64,000 nucleotides of DNA from the NCBI GenBank assembly GCA_020445785.1, contig JAGRFZ010000059.1:1-64000 (forward strand), given 5' to 3'. Both the position numbers and the translations under genes were made by a program. This document shows positions 1 through 9,253 of this stretch, in pieces; the first letter of the stretch is position 1, and each line of letters starts with the position of its first letter. Origin of the DNA: Rhodocyclaceae bacterium. Lineage in GTDB: Bacteria > Pseudomonadota > Gammaproteobacteria > Burkholderiales > Rhodocyclaceae. Below the pieces are notes generated by a model. The model worked only from the letters and a program-made list of their open reading frames with translations. It was not told the DNA's origin and ran no database searches.

Positions 1-2389
1 TCGGCGTGAAGGTGACGGAACCGTCTGCGTTCAGCACGGCAGTGCCATTGGTGCTCGGACCGACCGCGGTGATCGTCAACGCGTCGCCATCGACGTCGCT
101 GTCGTTGGCGAGCAGCACGGCCGCGGTGAAGGTCACCGGCACGTCTTCCTGGGTGCTGCCGGTATCGTCTTCTGCCACCGGCGCGTCATTGACCGGGGCC
201 ACGTTGATCGTCACGGTGGCGGTGTCGGTGCCCCCGTTGCCGTCGTCGATCGTGTATTGAATCGTGGTCGGGCCGTTGAAGTCCGGGTTCGGTGCGAAGT
301 CCAGCGTACCGTCGGGGTTGATCGTGACGGTGCCATCCGGGCTGGTGGCCGACGTGACGGTGAGCGGGTCGCCGTCTATGTCACTGTCGTTGCCCAGGAC
401 ATTGATGCCGGTCAGCGGAGTGTCTTCGTCGGTCGTCAGGGGGCCGTCGTCCTGGGCCTCCGGCAGCGAGTTGGCGACTGCATTGACGGTAATCGTGGCC
501 GTCGCAACGCTGACGTCGCCATCGGCATCGGTGATGCGGTAGTCGAATCGATCGACACCACTGAACCCCGCATCCGGCGTATACGTGAATGTGCCATCGA
601 AATTCACGATCACCGAGCCATTGGCCGGCGAAACCGCCAGTTCCCAAGAGTCGCCGCCGTCGGCACTCGGCGTATCGTTGGCAGCGAGGTCCCCACCGAC
701 GGCAACCCCCTGGTCGGTGACGAAGTCGTCGTCCTCGGCAACCGGGACGCCATCCTGCGCCACCACGTCGATCGTTACCCGGCCGGTGCTGACATCGCCA
801 TCGGCGTCGGTGACGGTGTAGGTGAAGGTGTCGATACCGAAGTAGCCTTCATCCGGCGTATAGCTGAAGCTGCCGTCAGCATTGACGACGACCTCTCCGC
901 CCTGCGCCAGGTCAGCGATCGCCCAGACGTTGCCGCCGTCGGCGCTCGGCGTGTCGTTGGCCGCAAGGTCACCATCGAACGTGCTCCCCGGCGATACCGT
1001 AAACGAATCGTCTTCGGCCACCGGCTGGCTATCCGAGACGCCGACGGAGACGAACACCGTGGCCGAACTGAAGTCGCCATCGCTGTCGGTGATCGTATAG
1101 GTGAAGCTATCCTGCCCACTGAATCCTGCATTTGGCGTGTAGCTGTAACTGCCATCGCCGTTGACCACCGCCGTGCCGTTCGCGGGCGGAGTCTGCAACG
1201 CCCAGACGTTGCCACCGTCGTCGCTGGGCGTGTCGTTGTCGGCCAAGCTGCCCGAGGCGATCTCATCCGCCGCGATCGACACCGAATCATTCACCGCAAC
1301 GGGTGAATCGTCGCTGATGGGCGGCGTGGCGCCGTCCGATACCGTCACCGTAACGGTCGCGACACTGATGTCGCCGTCGGCATCGGTAATCGAGTAGCTG
1401 AACTCATCCTGACCGGTGAAGCCGCTGCGGGGCGTGTAGGTGTAGGTGCCGTCGGCATTGACGATGGCGCTGCCGTTGATCGGTGCATCCGCCAGGGCCC
1501 ACACGTTTCCGCCGTCCGCGCTGGGGCTGTCGTTGGCCGCGAGGTTACCGCTGACGGCGTTGCCCGCAGTCGTGGCGGCGCTGTCGTCCACCGCGACGGG
1601 CTGGCTGTCAGCATCGCCGCCAACGTGCACCGTCACCTGCCCGGAAGCCAGCGAGTTGCCATCGCTGACCGTGTATTCGAAACGCACCTCGCCTGCGAAG
1701 CCGGGGTTGGGCGTGAAACTGAGCGTACCATCCGGATTCAGTGTGACCCGTCCATCGGCGATCGCCACCGGTTCGCCGATGGCGATCGGCTCGCCCGCAA
1801 CCGCGACGATGGCCAACGCGTCTCCGTCCGGATCGCTATCGTTGGCAAGCACGTCGATGAGCACTACCTGCCCGCTTTCGGTGGTGGCCGAATCATCGAC
1901 CACCAGTGGCCCCTGTTCACCGGTCGCGCCTTCGATGATCGGCACCTCGGCCGTCGTCGGTTCGCCGAATTCGACGGCAAGCGGATCGAGCTCTTCCGAA
2001 ATGCGCAGCAGTCGCACGAAGTCGTTGCCATCGCCGGAGCCCCCGCCGGAAAGGCCGGCTGCCGGAGCCTCGAGTTCCTCGAATGGGTCGCGACCCGCCT
2101 CCAGGGCCTGGATAACCCGGTCGACCGCCTCGGCACTGACCGCGGCTTCGTCGGCGTCGGGCGCCTCGCTCGCCGACATGTCGGCGGAAATCAAGACGCT
2201 CTGCTCCGGCAGGATTCGAATCACCTCGCCATTGGCCAGCGCCAATTCGACGCGGCCGCCCGGGGAAGTAACGACGGTCTCACCTTCACGCAGCACATCG
2301 CCCGCTTCGATGGGCCTCGACAAGCCCTCCGCATTGCGGGCATAGGCTTTGCCGGAAACGGCGACGACGGTGGCGATCGATTGGGACAT
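1..2389 (-). CDS. LapA-like giant repeat adhesin, N-terminal part (runs off the left edge)
   Basis: About 796 residues are visible and the 3' end lies outside the window. The first ~110 residues look like the retention module of LapA-type biofilm adhesins. A PAAG motif at residues 109-112 sits where the periplasmic protease LapG cuts LapA, followed by a glycine-rich hinge (GGGSG). At least seven tandem cadherin/VCBS-like repeats of roughly 95-105 residues follow, each opening with a VA-x-DD-type motif and LAANDTPSADGGNVW-like text. The ATG at 2389 has AGGAG 7 nt upstream. In the LapA family such proteins are exported by a type I system and held in the outer-membrane pore until LapG cleavage. 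The neighbouring adaptor and ABC ATPase fit this. The C-terminal type I signal cannot be seen. Confidence 0.88.
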   Translation of the reverse strand, partial: MSQSIATVVAVSGKAYARNAEGLSRPIEAGDVLREGETVVTSPGGRVELALANGEVIRILPEQSVLISADMSASEAPDADEAAVSAEAVDRVIQALEAGRDPFEELEAPAAGLSGGGSGDGNDFVRLLRISEELDPLAVEFGEPTTAEVPIIEGATGEQGPLVVDDSATTESGQVVLIDVLANDSDPDGDALAIVAVAGEPIAIGEPVAIADGRVTLNPDGTLSFTPNPGFAGEVRFEYTVSDGNSLASGQVTVHVGGDADSQPVAVDDSAATTAGNAVSGNLAANDSPSADGGNVWALADAPINGSAIVNADGTYTYTPRSGFTGQDEFSYSITDADGDISVATVTVTVSDGATPPISDDSPVAVNDSVSIAADEIASGSLADNDTPSDDGGNVWALQTPPANGTAVVNGDGSYSYTPNAGFSGQDSFTYTITDSDGDFSSATVFVSVGVSDSQPVAEDDSFTVSPGSTFDGDLAANDTPSADGGNVWAIADLAQGGEVVVNADGSFSYTPDEGYFGIDTFTYTVTDADGDVSTGRVTIDVVAQDGVPVAEDDDFVTDQGVAVGGDLAANDTPSADGGDSWELAVSPANGSVIVNFDGTFTYTPDAGFSGVDRFDYRITDADGDVSVATATITVNAVANSLPEAQDDGPLTTDEDTPLTGINVLGNDSDIDGDPLTVTSATSPDGTVTINPDGTLDFAPNPDFNGPTTIQYTIDDGNGGTDTATVTINVAPVNDAPVAEDDTGSTQEDVPVTFTAAVLLANDSDVDGDALTITAVGPSTNGTAVLNADGSVTFTP

Positions 2390-2523
2390 GATTCGACTCC
2401 TGAATTCGACTCAACGGGGTGCGGCCCCAAAAGGGCGCAATCCACGGCATTGCTGGGACGATAAACGCCCCCGTCAACAAAAAACATTGGACCGGTGGAC
2501 AGGGTGCGGGCGCGAGACGGGCT

Positions 2524-3159
2524 TCAGGCCACGCTGCGGGCGGGAACCGTCGCAGGATCGCGCAGGGCGATGACCAGCTCCAACCGGTCGCGAACGCCGA
2601 ACTTCTCGAATACTGCCGCCAGATGCGCCTTCACCGTGCGCTCGGTGATGCCCAGCGCGCGCGCCGCCTCCTTGTTGGTGGCGCCGTGCGAGACTTCCAG
2701 CGCCACCGCGCGCTCGCGCGGAGTCAGGCGGGAAAGGTCGGCCGTGGCGCCTCCGGCGTCCCGGTCGAGCTTGGAGGTCACGGCGCCGAGCATGCGCCGC
2801 ATCAGTTCGGGCCCGACCCACAAGCCGCCGTGGGCGACCACCGTCGCCACCTGCCGCATCATTTCAGGCGCAGCCAGCGCATGGCAAAAGCCGCGCGCAC
2901 CTGAATCGAGCGCGACGAGCGCGCGCTGCTGATCGGGCGCCGCACTGATCACCACGACCGGTACGCCGTCGTTCGCGCGCACCAGATTGGCGACGCGATC
3001 CCCCAGATCGGACACGGCGATGTCGTCCACGTGCAACCACAACTGGCTCCCCCGGCCGGCCCCGGCCGCCGCAGAAGCGGAGGCCACGACGCGCCCTTCG
3101 GGAAACGCCCGCCGCCAGCGTGCAAGGAGTTCGGCCCGCGGGCAGATCGCCAGCATCAT
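2524..3159 (-). CDS. LuxR-family transcriptional regulator with degenerate receiver-like domain
   Basis: A protein of 211 residues. The C-terminal ~60 residues form a standard LuxR/GerE helix-turn-helix (LTPRERAVALEVSHGATNKE, then a recognition helix around ITERTVKAHLAAVFEKFGV). The N-terminal ~135 residues resemble a response-regulator receiver fold, but I see no clear acidic pocket or conserved phospho-acceptor Asp, so it may not be phosphorylated in the usual way. It starts 2 nt after the stop of the type I adaptor gene and lies just before the giant adhesin gene, so it is probably co-transcribed with the secretion genes and controls the adhesin. Two adjacent ATG codons (3159 and 3156) are possible starts. 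The target is inferred from position only. Confidence 0.82.
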   Translation of the reverse strand: MMLAICPRAELLARWRRAFPEGRVVASASAAAGAGRGSQLWLHVDDIAVSDLGDRVANLVRANDGVPVVVISAAPDQQRALVALDSGARGFCHALAAPEMMRQVATVVAHGGLWVGPELMRRMLGAVTSKLDRDAGGATADLSRLTPRERAVALEVSHGATNKEAARALGITERTVKAHLAAVFEKFGVRDRLELVIALRDPATVPARSVA

Positions 3160-3161
3160 CG

Positions 3162-4547
3162 TCAGCGCTCCGTCAAGGCGTTCGCCTTGGCCCGCAGCAC
3201 GGGTTTCAGCAAATAGTCGAGTATCGATTTCTTGCCGGTCAGAATGTCCACCTCTGCGACCATGCCGGGGATGATCGGCAGGCCCTCGCCCAGTGAGTTC
3301 TCCAAGGTCCGCACCTTGACCACGAAGAATGCGTTGCCCTCTTCGTCGATAACACTATCGGCAGCAATCTGCTCGAGTTCAGCCTCCAGCCCACCGTAGA
3401 TCGCGAAATCGTAGGCGGTGAACTTCACCGTCGCGGGCTGCCCCGGCCTCAGGAAGGCAATATCACGCGGCGAAATCTTGGTCTCGAGCACCAGGGCGTC
3501 GTCGAGCGGCACCACTTCGACCACCTCGGCGCCGGGCTGCACGACACCGCCCACGGTGTTGACCAGCAGCCGCTTGACCGTGCCCCGCAGCGGCGCCCGA
3601 ACCTCGGCATGTTTGACCCGATCCTCGAGCGCAAGACTGCCTTCGGACAAGGTGCCCAGCTTGGCGCTGACCTCGGACAGCTCCTTGCGCACCTGATTTC
3701 GAAAGCTCAGTTCGACGTCCCGGATCTTTTGGTTGGCCTCGCGTATCGCGGCCTTGAGCCGGGAGATCTGGGCGGCAGCCTGGTCGCGCTCGCCACGGAA
3801 GCGGTTGACGTCTCGTTCGAGGCGCAACAGCTCGACCTCCGACACCGCGCCGGCGCTCGCCAGCGGCTTGGTCACCGCCAGTTCGCGTGCGGTGAGCTCG
3901 AGCGAGCGCGCCGCATTGGCGCGCGCTCCGGTGGCTTCGCGCAATTCCTCGTTGCGCTGGGTCAGTTGCTGGCGGGCGATACCGAGCTGGGCCTCGAGCC
4001 CGGCGATGCTGGACTGATAGTGTGCCCGCTCACGCGCGACAAGCTCCGGACTCTCATCCTGCAGCGCTCGCGGTGGCTCGAACGGCCGGCCTTCCGACAA
4101 TGCCGACAGCCGCGCAGCTCTCGCCTGCAGCGACAGCAATTCCGAGCGATTCTCCCGCAGCGACGAGACGAAACGAGTCGGATCGATGCGCAGCAGCACC
4201 TGCCCGGCATCGACGGTCTGGCCTTCCTCGACCAACAGCTCCTCGACAACGCCACCGTCCACCGTCTGCACGACCTGCAACTGGCTTGATGGGATCACCC
4301 TGCCCTGACCCTTGGTCACCTCGTCGATGCGGGCGTAGGCGGCCCACACCACCAGCGCCACCACCGCCAATGCGGCCCAGCGCAACAAGGCCCGCGCCCG
4401 CAACGGTTGCTGATCCAGTCGCGCCCAATCCGCGTCGCTGCCCCAGTCCCGCTCGTCGTGGGAGGCCGCCGGCAGTCCGCGCCACAGCGCCCCGTTGCCG
4501 TCGGTTTCCTCGACGCGGACGAACAAGGCCCGCAGGAACTCGATCAC
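3162..4547 (-). CDS. Type I secretion membrane-fusion (adaptor) protein, HlyD/LapC family
   Basis: A protein of 461 residues. A cytoplasmic N-terminus is followed by one membrane segment at about residues 50-70 (ALAVVALVVWAAYARIDEV). Next come a biotinyl-lipoyl half-motif (GGVVEELLVEEGQTVDAGQ), a long coiled-coil hairpin rich in Arg, Glu and Leu, the second lipoyl half (VRAPLRGTVKRL), and a beta-barrel ending with the family's GMVAEVDILTGKKSILDYLL signature. It should link the inner-membrane ABC ATPase to a TolC-like channel to export the adjacent adhesin. The start is a GTG at 4547 overlapping the stop of the ABC gene (GTGA), with GGGAGG upstream. The same frame stays open much further upstream, but that part is antisense noise over the ABC gene. 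No TolC/LapE gene is in the window. Confidence 0.92.
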   Translation of the reverse strand: MIEFLRALFVRVEETDGNGALWRGLPAASHDERDWGSDADWARLDQQPLRARALLRWAALAVVALVVWAAYARIDEVTKGQGRVIPSSQLQVVQTVDGGVVEELLVEEGQTVDAGQVLLRIDPTRFVSSLRENRSELLSLQARAARLSALSEGRPFEPPRALQDESPELVARERAHYQSSIAGLEAQLGIARQQLTQRNEELREATGARANAARSLELTARELAVTKPLASAGAVSEVELLRLERDVNRFRGERDQAAAQISRLKAAIREANQKIRDVELSFRNQVRKELSEVSAKLGTLSEGSLALEDRVKHAEVRAPLRGTVKRLLVNTVGGVVQPGAEVVEVVPLDDALVLETKISPRDIAFLRPGQPATVKFTAYDFAIYGGLEAELEQIAADSVIDEEGNAFFVVKVRTLENSLGEGLPIIPGMVAEVDILTGKKSILDYLLKPVLRAKANALTER

Positions 4548-6736
4548 GAGGCCCTCCCGATGCGTCCCTGGCGCAGGGCTTCGATGACCCGTTCCTTGGG
4601 CCCGTCGGCAACGATCCGGCCACCATCCACGACGATCACCCGGCTGGCGAGCGCGAGCAGCGAAGTACGATGGGTGACGATGATGAGCGTGCGCCCGTGG
4701 GCAAATTCCGCGAGTTCCCGCTTGACCGCCTCTTCGGTCGAATGATCCATCGCTCCGGTCGGTTCGTCGAGCAATAGAATCGACGGCCGGCCGATCACCG
4801 CGCGAGCCAGCGCAACCCCCTGGCGCTGACCACCGGACAAGGATTCGCCACGTTCGCCGACCATCATGTCGAAGCCCTGGGGGTGACCGTTCACGAAGTC
4901 GAGGATGCCGCCGATGCGGGCCGCCTCGACCACCTCGTCGTCGGAAGCCTGACGGGCAGCAATGGTCAGATTCTCCCGCAGACTGCCGTAGAACATGCTC
5001 GCGTCCTGCGACACGTAGCCTACGTGGCGCCGCAATTCCGCCGGATCGAGCTGCCGCAGGTCGATGCCGTCGATCAGCAAGGCACCTTCGGTGGGTTGAT
5101 AGAGGCCAAGGATCAACTTCTGCAATGTCGTCTTGCCGGAACCGACCCGGCCGAGGATCGCCACGTGCTCGCCGGCCCGTATTTGCAGCGACACGTTGCG
5201 CAAGGCCTGAGTCTCTTGGCCGGGATAGGCGAAGGACAGATCCCGAAACTCGATGTCGCCGTCGAAACCGCGGCGGGTGACGAAGTTCGAGCCCTCGGGC
5301 CGCTCCACCGGTTGCCGCAGGATCTCGTCGAGCGACTTCAGCGCAGTCGACGCATTGTGATACTGGGTCAGCAAGGCCGTCACCTGACCGACCGGCTGCA
5401 GCGCACGCGACCCCAGCATCGAGCAGGCGATCAGGCCACCCAGGGTCAGTTCGTTCTCGCCGATCAGGTATACGCCGGTCACGATCAGCGCCACATTGAC
5501 GGTCTGTTGCGCCCACATCGCGCCGTTGGACGTGGTCGCCGAGAGCAGTCGCAACTGCGCGCCTACCCTGGCCAGAAACGCCGCGCTGTGTTCCCAGCGC
5601 TTCTGCATGACGCCTTCGGCGCCCAGCGCCTTGACCGCTTCGAGTCCGACCAGGCTCTCGACCAGGGTCGCGTTGCGCAGCGCGCTGGCGCGATACGTGG
5701 TTTCGGTGAGGGCGTGCATGCGCCCGCGCACGACCAGCGCATAGGCCCCCACGATCAGCGCCCCGGCGATCACCGGCAGCGTCATCGGCCACGCGATCCA
5801 ACCGATCACCAGTAGAAAGATCAAAGCAAACGGCAGGTCCACGAATGCGGTGATGGTGGCCGAGGTGATGAAGTCGCGCACGACCTCGAACGAGCGAAGA
5901 TTGGCCGCGAACGAGCCGGCCGAGAGCGGCCGGTGTTCGAGACGCAGGCCGAGCACCCGCTCCATGATGTAGGCCGACAGGCGAACGTCCACACGACTGC
6001 CGGCGAGGTCGACGAAGTAACCGCGCATGGTGCGCAGCAAGGCATCGGCGGCAATGACCAACGAGACGCCGACGGCCAGCATCCACAAGGTGTCGATCGC
6101 GTTGTTCGGCACGACCCGGTCATACACGTTCATCGTAAACAGCGGCAACGCTACCGCGAACGCGTTGATCATCATCGCCGCCAACAACACGTCCCGGTAC
6201 AACGGGGCGTTCTCCGCGAGCGCGCCCCAGAACCAGTGGCGGCCACGAATCTTCGCGACCTGCGGCGCCCGCGCGTCGAAGCGGAACTCCGGTCGCACGT
6301 AGATCGTCGTGCCGGCATAGCGCGCCGCCAAATCGCGGCGCGGCAGTTCGACGGTGGATTCGCCGAGTTCGGGAAACACCACGGTATAGGTATCCGCATT
6401 GCGACCGACGACGACACAGGCCTGGTCCTCGTCGAGCAACACGATCGCTGGCAGCAAGGCGTCGTTGAGCCGCCCCAACGGCTGGCGAAGCACGCGGCTG
6501 GAGAATCCCGCGCGGCGAGCGGCCCTGACCAGCAGCGAGGGCGACAACACGTCGCCGTCGATCGGCAGGCCGGCGAGGGCGGCTTCGCGGGTCAATGCGC
6601 CGCCGTGGGAGCGCACCACGGCCAGCAAACACTCGAGCAGCACGTCCACGGCGGCAGGCCCGGGCGCCGGCTCCGACGCGGCATGCTCGGCATCTTCCCG
6701 TTCAGGGGCAAGAGCTTCCATTGTTTGGCTGACCAT
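4544..6736 (-). CDS. Type I secretion ABC transporter, permease-ATPase (LssB/LapB family)
   Basis: About 730 residues from the chosen start. The order is an N-terminal peptidase-C39-like domain lacking the catalytic Cys (typical of RTX and adhesin exporters that do not process their substrate), a six-helix membrane domain, and an ABC domain. The ABC domain has Walker A GRVGSGKTT, Q-loop region YVSQDASMFYGSLREN, signature ESLSGGQRQG, Walker B SILLLDEPTGAMD and H-loop IVTHR. It powers export of the LapA-like protein. It overlaps the downstream adaptor gene by 4 nt. The start is uncertain: ATG 6736 (MVSQTMEAL) looks better than ATG 6793, whose extra 19 residues look non-homologous, but neither has a strong ribosome-binding site. 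Confidence 0.92.
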   Translation of the reverse strand: MVSQTMEALAPEREDAEHAASEPAPGPAAVDVLLECLLAVVRSHGGALTREAALAGLPIDGDVLSPSLLVRAARRAGFSSRVLRQPLGRLNDALLPAIVLLDEDQACVVVGRNADTYTVVFPELGESTVELPRRDLAARYAGTTIYVRPEFRFDARAPQVAKIRGRHWFWGALAENAPLYRDVLLAAMMINAFAVALPLFTMNVYDRVVPNNAIDTLWMLAVGVSLVIAADALLRTMRGYFVDLAGSRVDVRLSAYIMERVLGLRLEHRPLSAGSFAANLRSFEVVRDFITSATITAFVDLPFALIFLLVIGWIAWPMTLPVIAGALIVGAYALVVRGRMHALTETTYRASALRNATLVESLVGLEAVKALGAEGVMQKRWEHSAAFLARVGAQLRLLSATTSNGAMWAQQTVNVALIVTGVYLIGENELTLGGLIACSMLGSRALQPVGQVTALLTQYHNASTALKSLDEILRQPVERPEGSNFVTRRGFDGDIEFRDLSFAYPGQETQALRNVSLQIRAGEHVAILGRVGSGKTTLQKLILGLYQPTEGALLIDGIDLRQLDPAELRRHVGYVSQDASMFYGSLRENLTIAARQASDDEVVEAARIGGILDFVNGHPQGFDMMVGERGESLSGGQRQGVALARAVIGRPSILLLDEPTGAMDHSTEEAVKRELAEFAHGRTLIIVTHRTSLLALASRVIVVDGGRIVADGPKERVIEALRQGRIGRAS

Positions 6737-6883
6737 CACCCGGCCTACGTCAGTACGGCGACAATCTTTAGCGCAGCCGCCGCAAAAGATCATGTCGCCC
6801 GCGGGGAAAAGAGCAAGGATAGCGCCGCCACCTCCCGTACGGCGACCGGGTGCGCGGTCTCAAGCACGGAACTATCGCGACCG

Positions 6884-6910
6884 TTAGCACTCTCATCTCG
6901 TGAGTGCTAA
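6884..6910. promoter_or_regulatory. CIRCE operator (HrcA binding site) upstream of rpoH
   Basis: A perfect 27-bp CIRCE element: TTAGCACTC at 6884-6892, a 9-bp spacer, and GAGTGCTAA at 6902-6910. The arms are exact reverse complements and match the consensus at every arm position. CIRCE is the operator of the heat-shock repressor HrcA, usually found before groESL or hrcA-dnaK. Here it lies 26 bp before the rpoH start codon and 11 bp before the Shine-Dalgarno, so it may act on DNA and possibly on the leader RNA. Confidence 0.95.
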
Positions 6911-6936
6911 CATTGCTGCAAGGAGGAAATCCGTCC

Positions 6937-7791
6937 ATGAACGACAGCCTGACCCTGCCCGTTCCGTCTTCGGCCGGCAGCATCGACCAGTACATCCAGG
7001 CAGTGAATCGCCTGCCGATGCTGAGCGAGCGCGAAGAATCGACGCTCGCCCGACAATTCCGCGACGACGACGACATCGACGCCGCGCGCAAGCTGGTGAT
7101 GTCGCATCTGCGGCTGGTGGTGGCCATCGCCCGTGGCTACCTCGGCTACGGATTGCCCCATGCGGACCTGATCCAGGAAGGCAACATCGGTCTGATGAAG
7201 GCGGTCAAGCGTTTCGACCCGGAACGCGGTGTGCGCCTCGTGTCATTCGCGATCCATTGGATCAAGGCCGAGATTCACGAGTTCATTCTCAAAAACTGGC
7301 GCCTGGTCAAAGTGGCGACCACCAAAGCCCAGCGCAAGCTCTTCTTCAACCTGCGGGGCATGAAGTCCGGTACGGCCACCTTGCGCCCGGACGAGGTTGC
7401 GGCTGTCGCCGACCACCTGCGGGTGAAACCCGAGGAAGTGGTCGAAATGGAGACGCGCCTCAGCGGCCAGGACATCCCGCTCGAGAGCAACGGCGGTGAC
7501 GACGACGAGCGCTTCTCCCCGATCGCCTACCTGCCCGATCCTCACGCCGAGCCGGCGGAGGCGCTGGCTACGGCGCAACTGGCCCAGTTGCAGGACCAAG
7601 GCCTGCGCGACGCCATTGCCGATCTGGACGACCGCAGCCGCGACATCATCCGACGCCGCTGGTTGCCCGACGGCGAATCGGCGACGCTGCACGAGTTGGC
7701 CACCGAGTATGGCGTCTCGGCGGAGCGCATCCGCCAGATCGAAGCCAAGGCCATGAAAAAGATGCGAGGCCAGCTCGCGCACATCGTCTGA
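6937..7791 (+). CDS. rpoH: RNA polymerase heat-shock sigma factor sigma-32
   Basis: A protein of 284 residues, the usual RpoH length. Region 2 is clear (SHLRLVVAIARGYLGYGLPHADLIQEGNIGL... split over residues ~52-85, with the core-binding DLIQEGNIGLMKAV). The diagnostic RpoH box QRKLFFNLR is present, and region 4 ends in a helix-turn-helix (YGVSAERIRQIEAKAMKKMR). The ATG at 6937 is preceded by AGGAGG at 6921-6926, a spacing of 10 nt. An upstream in-frame codon at 6904 falls inside the CIRCE element and is rejected. It directs transcription of chaperone and protease genes on heat shock. CIRCE implies repression by HrcA. A strong terminator follows. Confidence 0.97.
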   Translation: MNDSLTLPVPSSAGSIDQYIQAVNRLPMLSEREESTLARQFRDDDDIDAARKLVMSHLRLVVAIARGYLGYGLPHADLIQEGNIGLMKAVKRFDPERGVRLVSFAIHWIKAEIHEFILKNWRLVKVATTKAQRKLFFNLRGMKSGTATLRPDEVAAVADHLRVKPEEVVEMETRLSGQDIPLESNGGDDDERFSPIAYLPDPHAEPAEALATAQLAQLQDQGLRDAIADLDDRSRDIIRRRWLPDGESATLHELATEYGVSAERIRQIEAKAMKKMRGQLAHIV

Positions 7792-7811
7792 CCGCGCGGC
7801 TCAGCCAGCCC

Positions 7812-7847
7812 ATGAATCGGCCGGGCCCTGCCCGGCCGATTCATTTT
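7812..7847 (+). terminator. Rho-independent terminator of rpoH
   Basis: A 15-bp perfect stem (7812-7826 with 7830-7844) with a 3-nt loop, followed by TTTT at 7844-7847, 20 nt after the rpoH stop. The stem is GC-rich in its inner part. It may also serve the convergent hisD transcript, since the stem is symmetric and begins ATGAAT on that side. Confidence 0.88.
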
Positions 7848-7951
7848 GTGCCGCGCCCCGACGCGTGGCAAGGCCGGATCTCAGACGCGGCGGGCCGCGG
7901 CGGCATCGTTTTCGGCCACCGTTGCCCGAGAACGCGGGAAAGGCATCCGCC

Positions 7952-9253
7952 TCAGGCGTCGCGCCGGAACTCTGCCGATCGGGCGTGCGCCTGCAGGCCC
8001 TCGCCATGGGCCAGCACCGAAGCAATGTCGCCTAGGCGGCGTGCGCCCTGCTCCGACACTTTGATCAGGCTGGTGCGCTTCTGGAAGTCGTAGACCCCGA
8101 GCGGAGAGGAGAAACGCGCGCTGCGCATCGTCGGCAGCACATGGTTCGGCCCGGCGCAGTAGTCACCGAGCGCCTCCACGGACCAGTGACCAATGAAGAT
8201 CGCCCCGGCATGGCGGATACTGCCGACCAGCGCGTCGCCATCTTCGACAGCCAATTCCAGGTGCTCGGGGGCGATCCGGTTGGCAATCTCGCAGGCTTCG
8301 GCAAGGTTCCGGACGTGGATCAAGGCGCCGCGGTTGGCAAGGGAGGTGGCGATGGTCTCGCGTCGTGGCATCTCGGGCAGCAGACGCGCGATCGACCGGG
8401 CCACCGCGTCGATGAATCCGGCGTCCGTACAGAGCAGGATCGACTGGGCAAGTTCGTCGTGCTCGGCCTGGGCGAACAAATCCATCGCCACCCAATCGGC
8501 CTCGCCGCTGCCGTCCGAGACGATCAGCACTTCGCTGGGGCCGGCCACCATGTCGATGCCGACGGTGCCGAACACCCGGCGCTTGGCGGACGCGACATAG
8601 GCATTGCCGGGACCGACGATCTTATCCACCTGGGGCACCGTCTCTGTGCCATAGGCCAGCGCCGCCACGGCCTGGGCGCCCCCGATCGTAAACACCCGGT
8701 CGACGCCGGTAATCGCGGCGGCGGCCAGCACCAGTGGATTGCGCTCGCCCTGCGGGGTCGGCACCACCATGATCAACTCGCCGACCCCGGCGACCTTGGC
8801 CGGAATCGCGTTCATCAGCACCGAACTCGGATAGGCAGCACGACCGCCCGGCACGTAGAGGCCCACCCGGTCGAGGGCAGTGACCTGCTGACCGAGTTCA
8901 GTGCCGTCCTCTTCGACGTAGTTCCACGAGGCCAGCGGCTGGCGCTCATGGTAGACACGCACCCGAGAGGCGGCCGCTTCGAGCGCTTCCCGCTGCGCGG
9001 CCGGCAGCGATGCCAGTGCCGACTGCAAAACGGCTGGCGCGAGTTCCAGCTCCGCCATCGCGGCCGCTTCGACGCCGTCGAAACGGCGGGTACAGGCGAG
9101 TACCGCGGCATCGCCGCGTTCGCGCACGTCGGCCAGGATCGCCGCGACCGCATCCTCGATGCGCTGGTCGGTGGCACTCTCGAAGGCCAGCAACGCGTCG
9201 AGAGTCTGCGCGAAATCATCGGCCGAGGAATCGAGGCGGCGGATCGGGTTCAT
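7952..9253 (-). CDS. hisD: Histidinol dehydrogenase
   Basis: A protein of 433 residues, the usual HisD length. It catalyses the last two steps of histidine synthesis: NAD-dependent oxidation of L-histidinol to histidinal and then histidine, with a zinc ion. Conserved text includes [20 protein letters not shown], the [15 protein letters not shown] block, [23 protein letters not shown], the [10 protein letters not shown] segment with zinc-ligand candidates, and the C-terminal [13 protein letters not shown]. Its ATG overlaps the hisG stop (ATGA), so the two are translationally coupled. It is the last gene of the long minus-strand run that starts at mlaF. Confidence 0.97.
   Translation of the reverse strand: MNPIRRLDSSADDFAQTLDALLAFESATDQRIEDAVAAILADVRERGDAAVLACTRRFDGVEAAAMAELELAPAVLQSALASLPAAQREALEAAASRVRVYHERQPLASWNYVEEDGTELGQQVTALDRVGLYVPGGRAAYPSSVLMNAIPAKVAGVGELIMVVPTPQGERNPLVLAAAAITGVDRVFTIGGAQAVAALAYGTETVPQVDKIVGPGNAYVASAKRRVFGTVGIDMVAGPSEVLIVSDGSGEADWVAMDLFAQAEHDELAQSILLCTDAGFIDAVARSIARLLPEMPRRETIATSLANRGALIHVRNLAEACEIANRIAPEHLELAVEDGDALVGSIRHAGAIFIGHWSVEALGDYCAGPNHVLPTMRSARFSSPLGVYDFQKRTSLIKVSEQGARRLGDIASVLAHGEGLQAHARSAEFRRDA

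Noticed and set aside
257..1306. Plus-strand open frames of 250-350 codons across the adhesin
   Set aside because: They are mirror frames of the repeat region; codon periodicity and the cadherin-like repeats support only the minus strand.
580..1560. Recurring ~30-bp blocks that could suggest a repeat array or CRISPR
   Set aside because: They are spaced about 290-310 bp apart, in frame, and encode the conserved part of the adhesin repeats; there are no short spacers.
4548..6086. Upstream extension of the adaptor frame, which would make a 974-residue protein
   Set aside because: The extra 500 residues are Arg/Pro-rich text lying over the ABC transporter gene in another frame on the same strand; the HlyD-type N-terminus starts at the GTG 4547.
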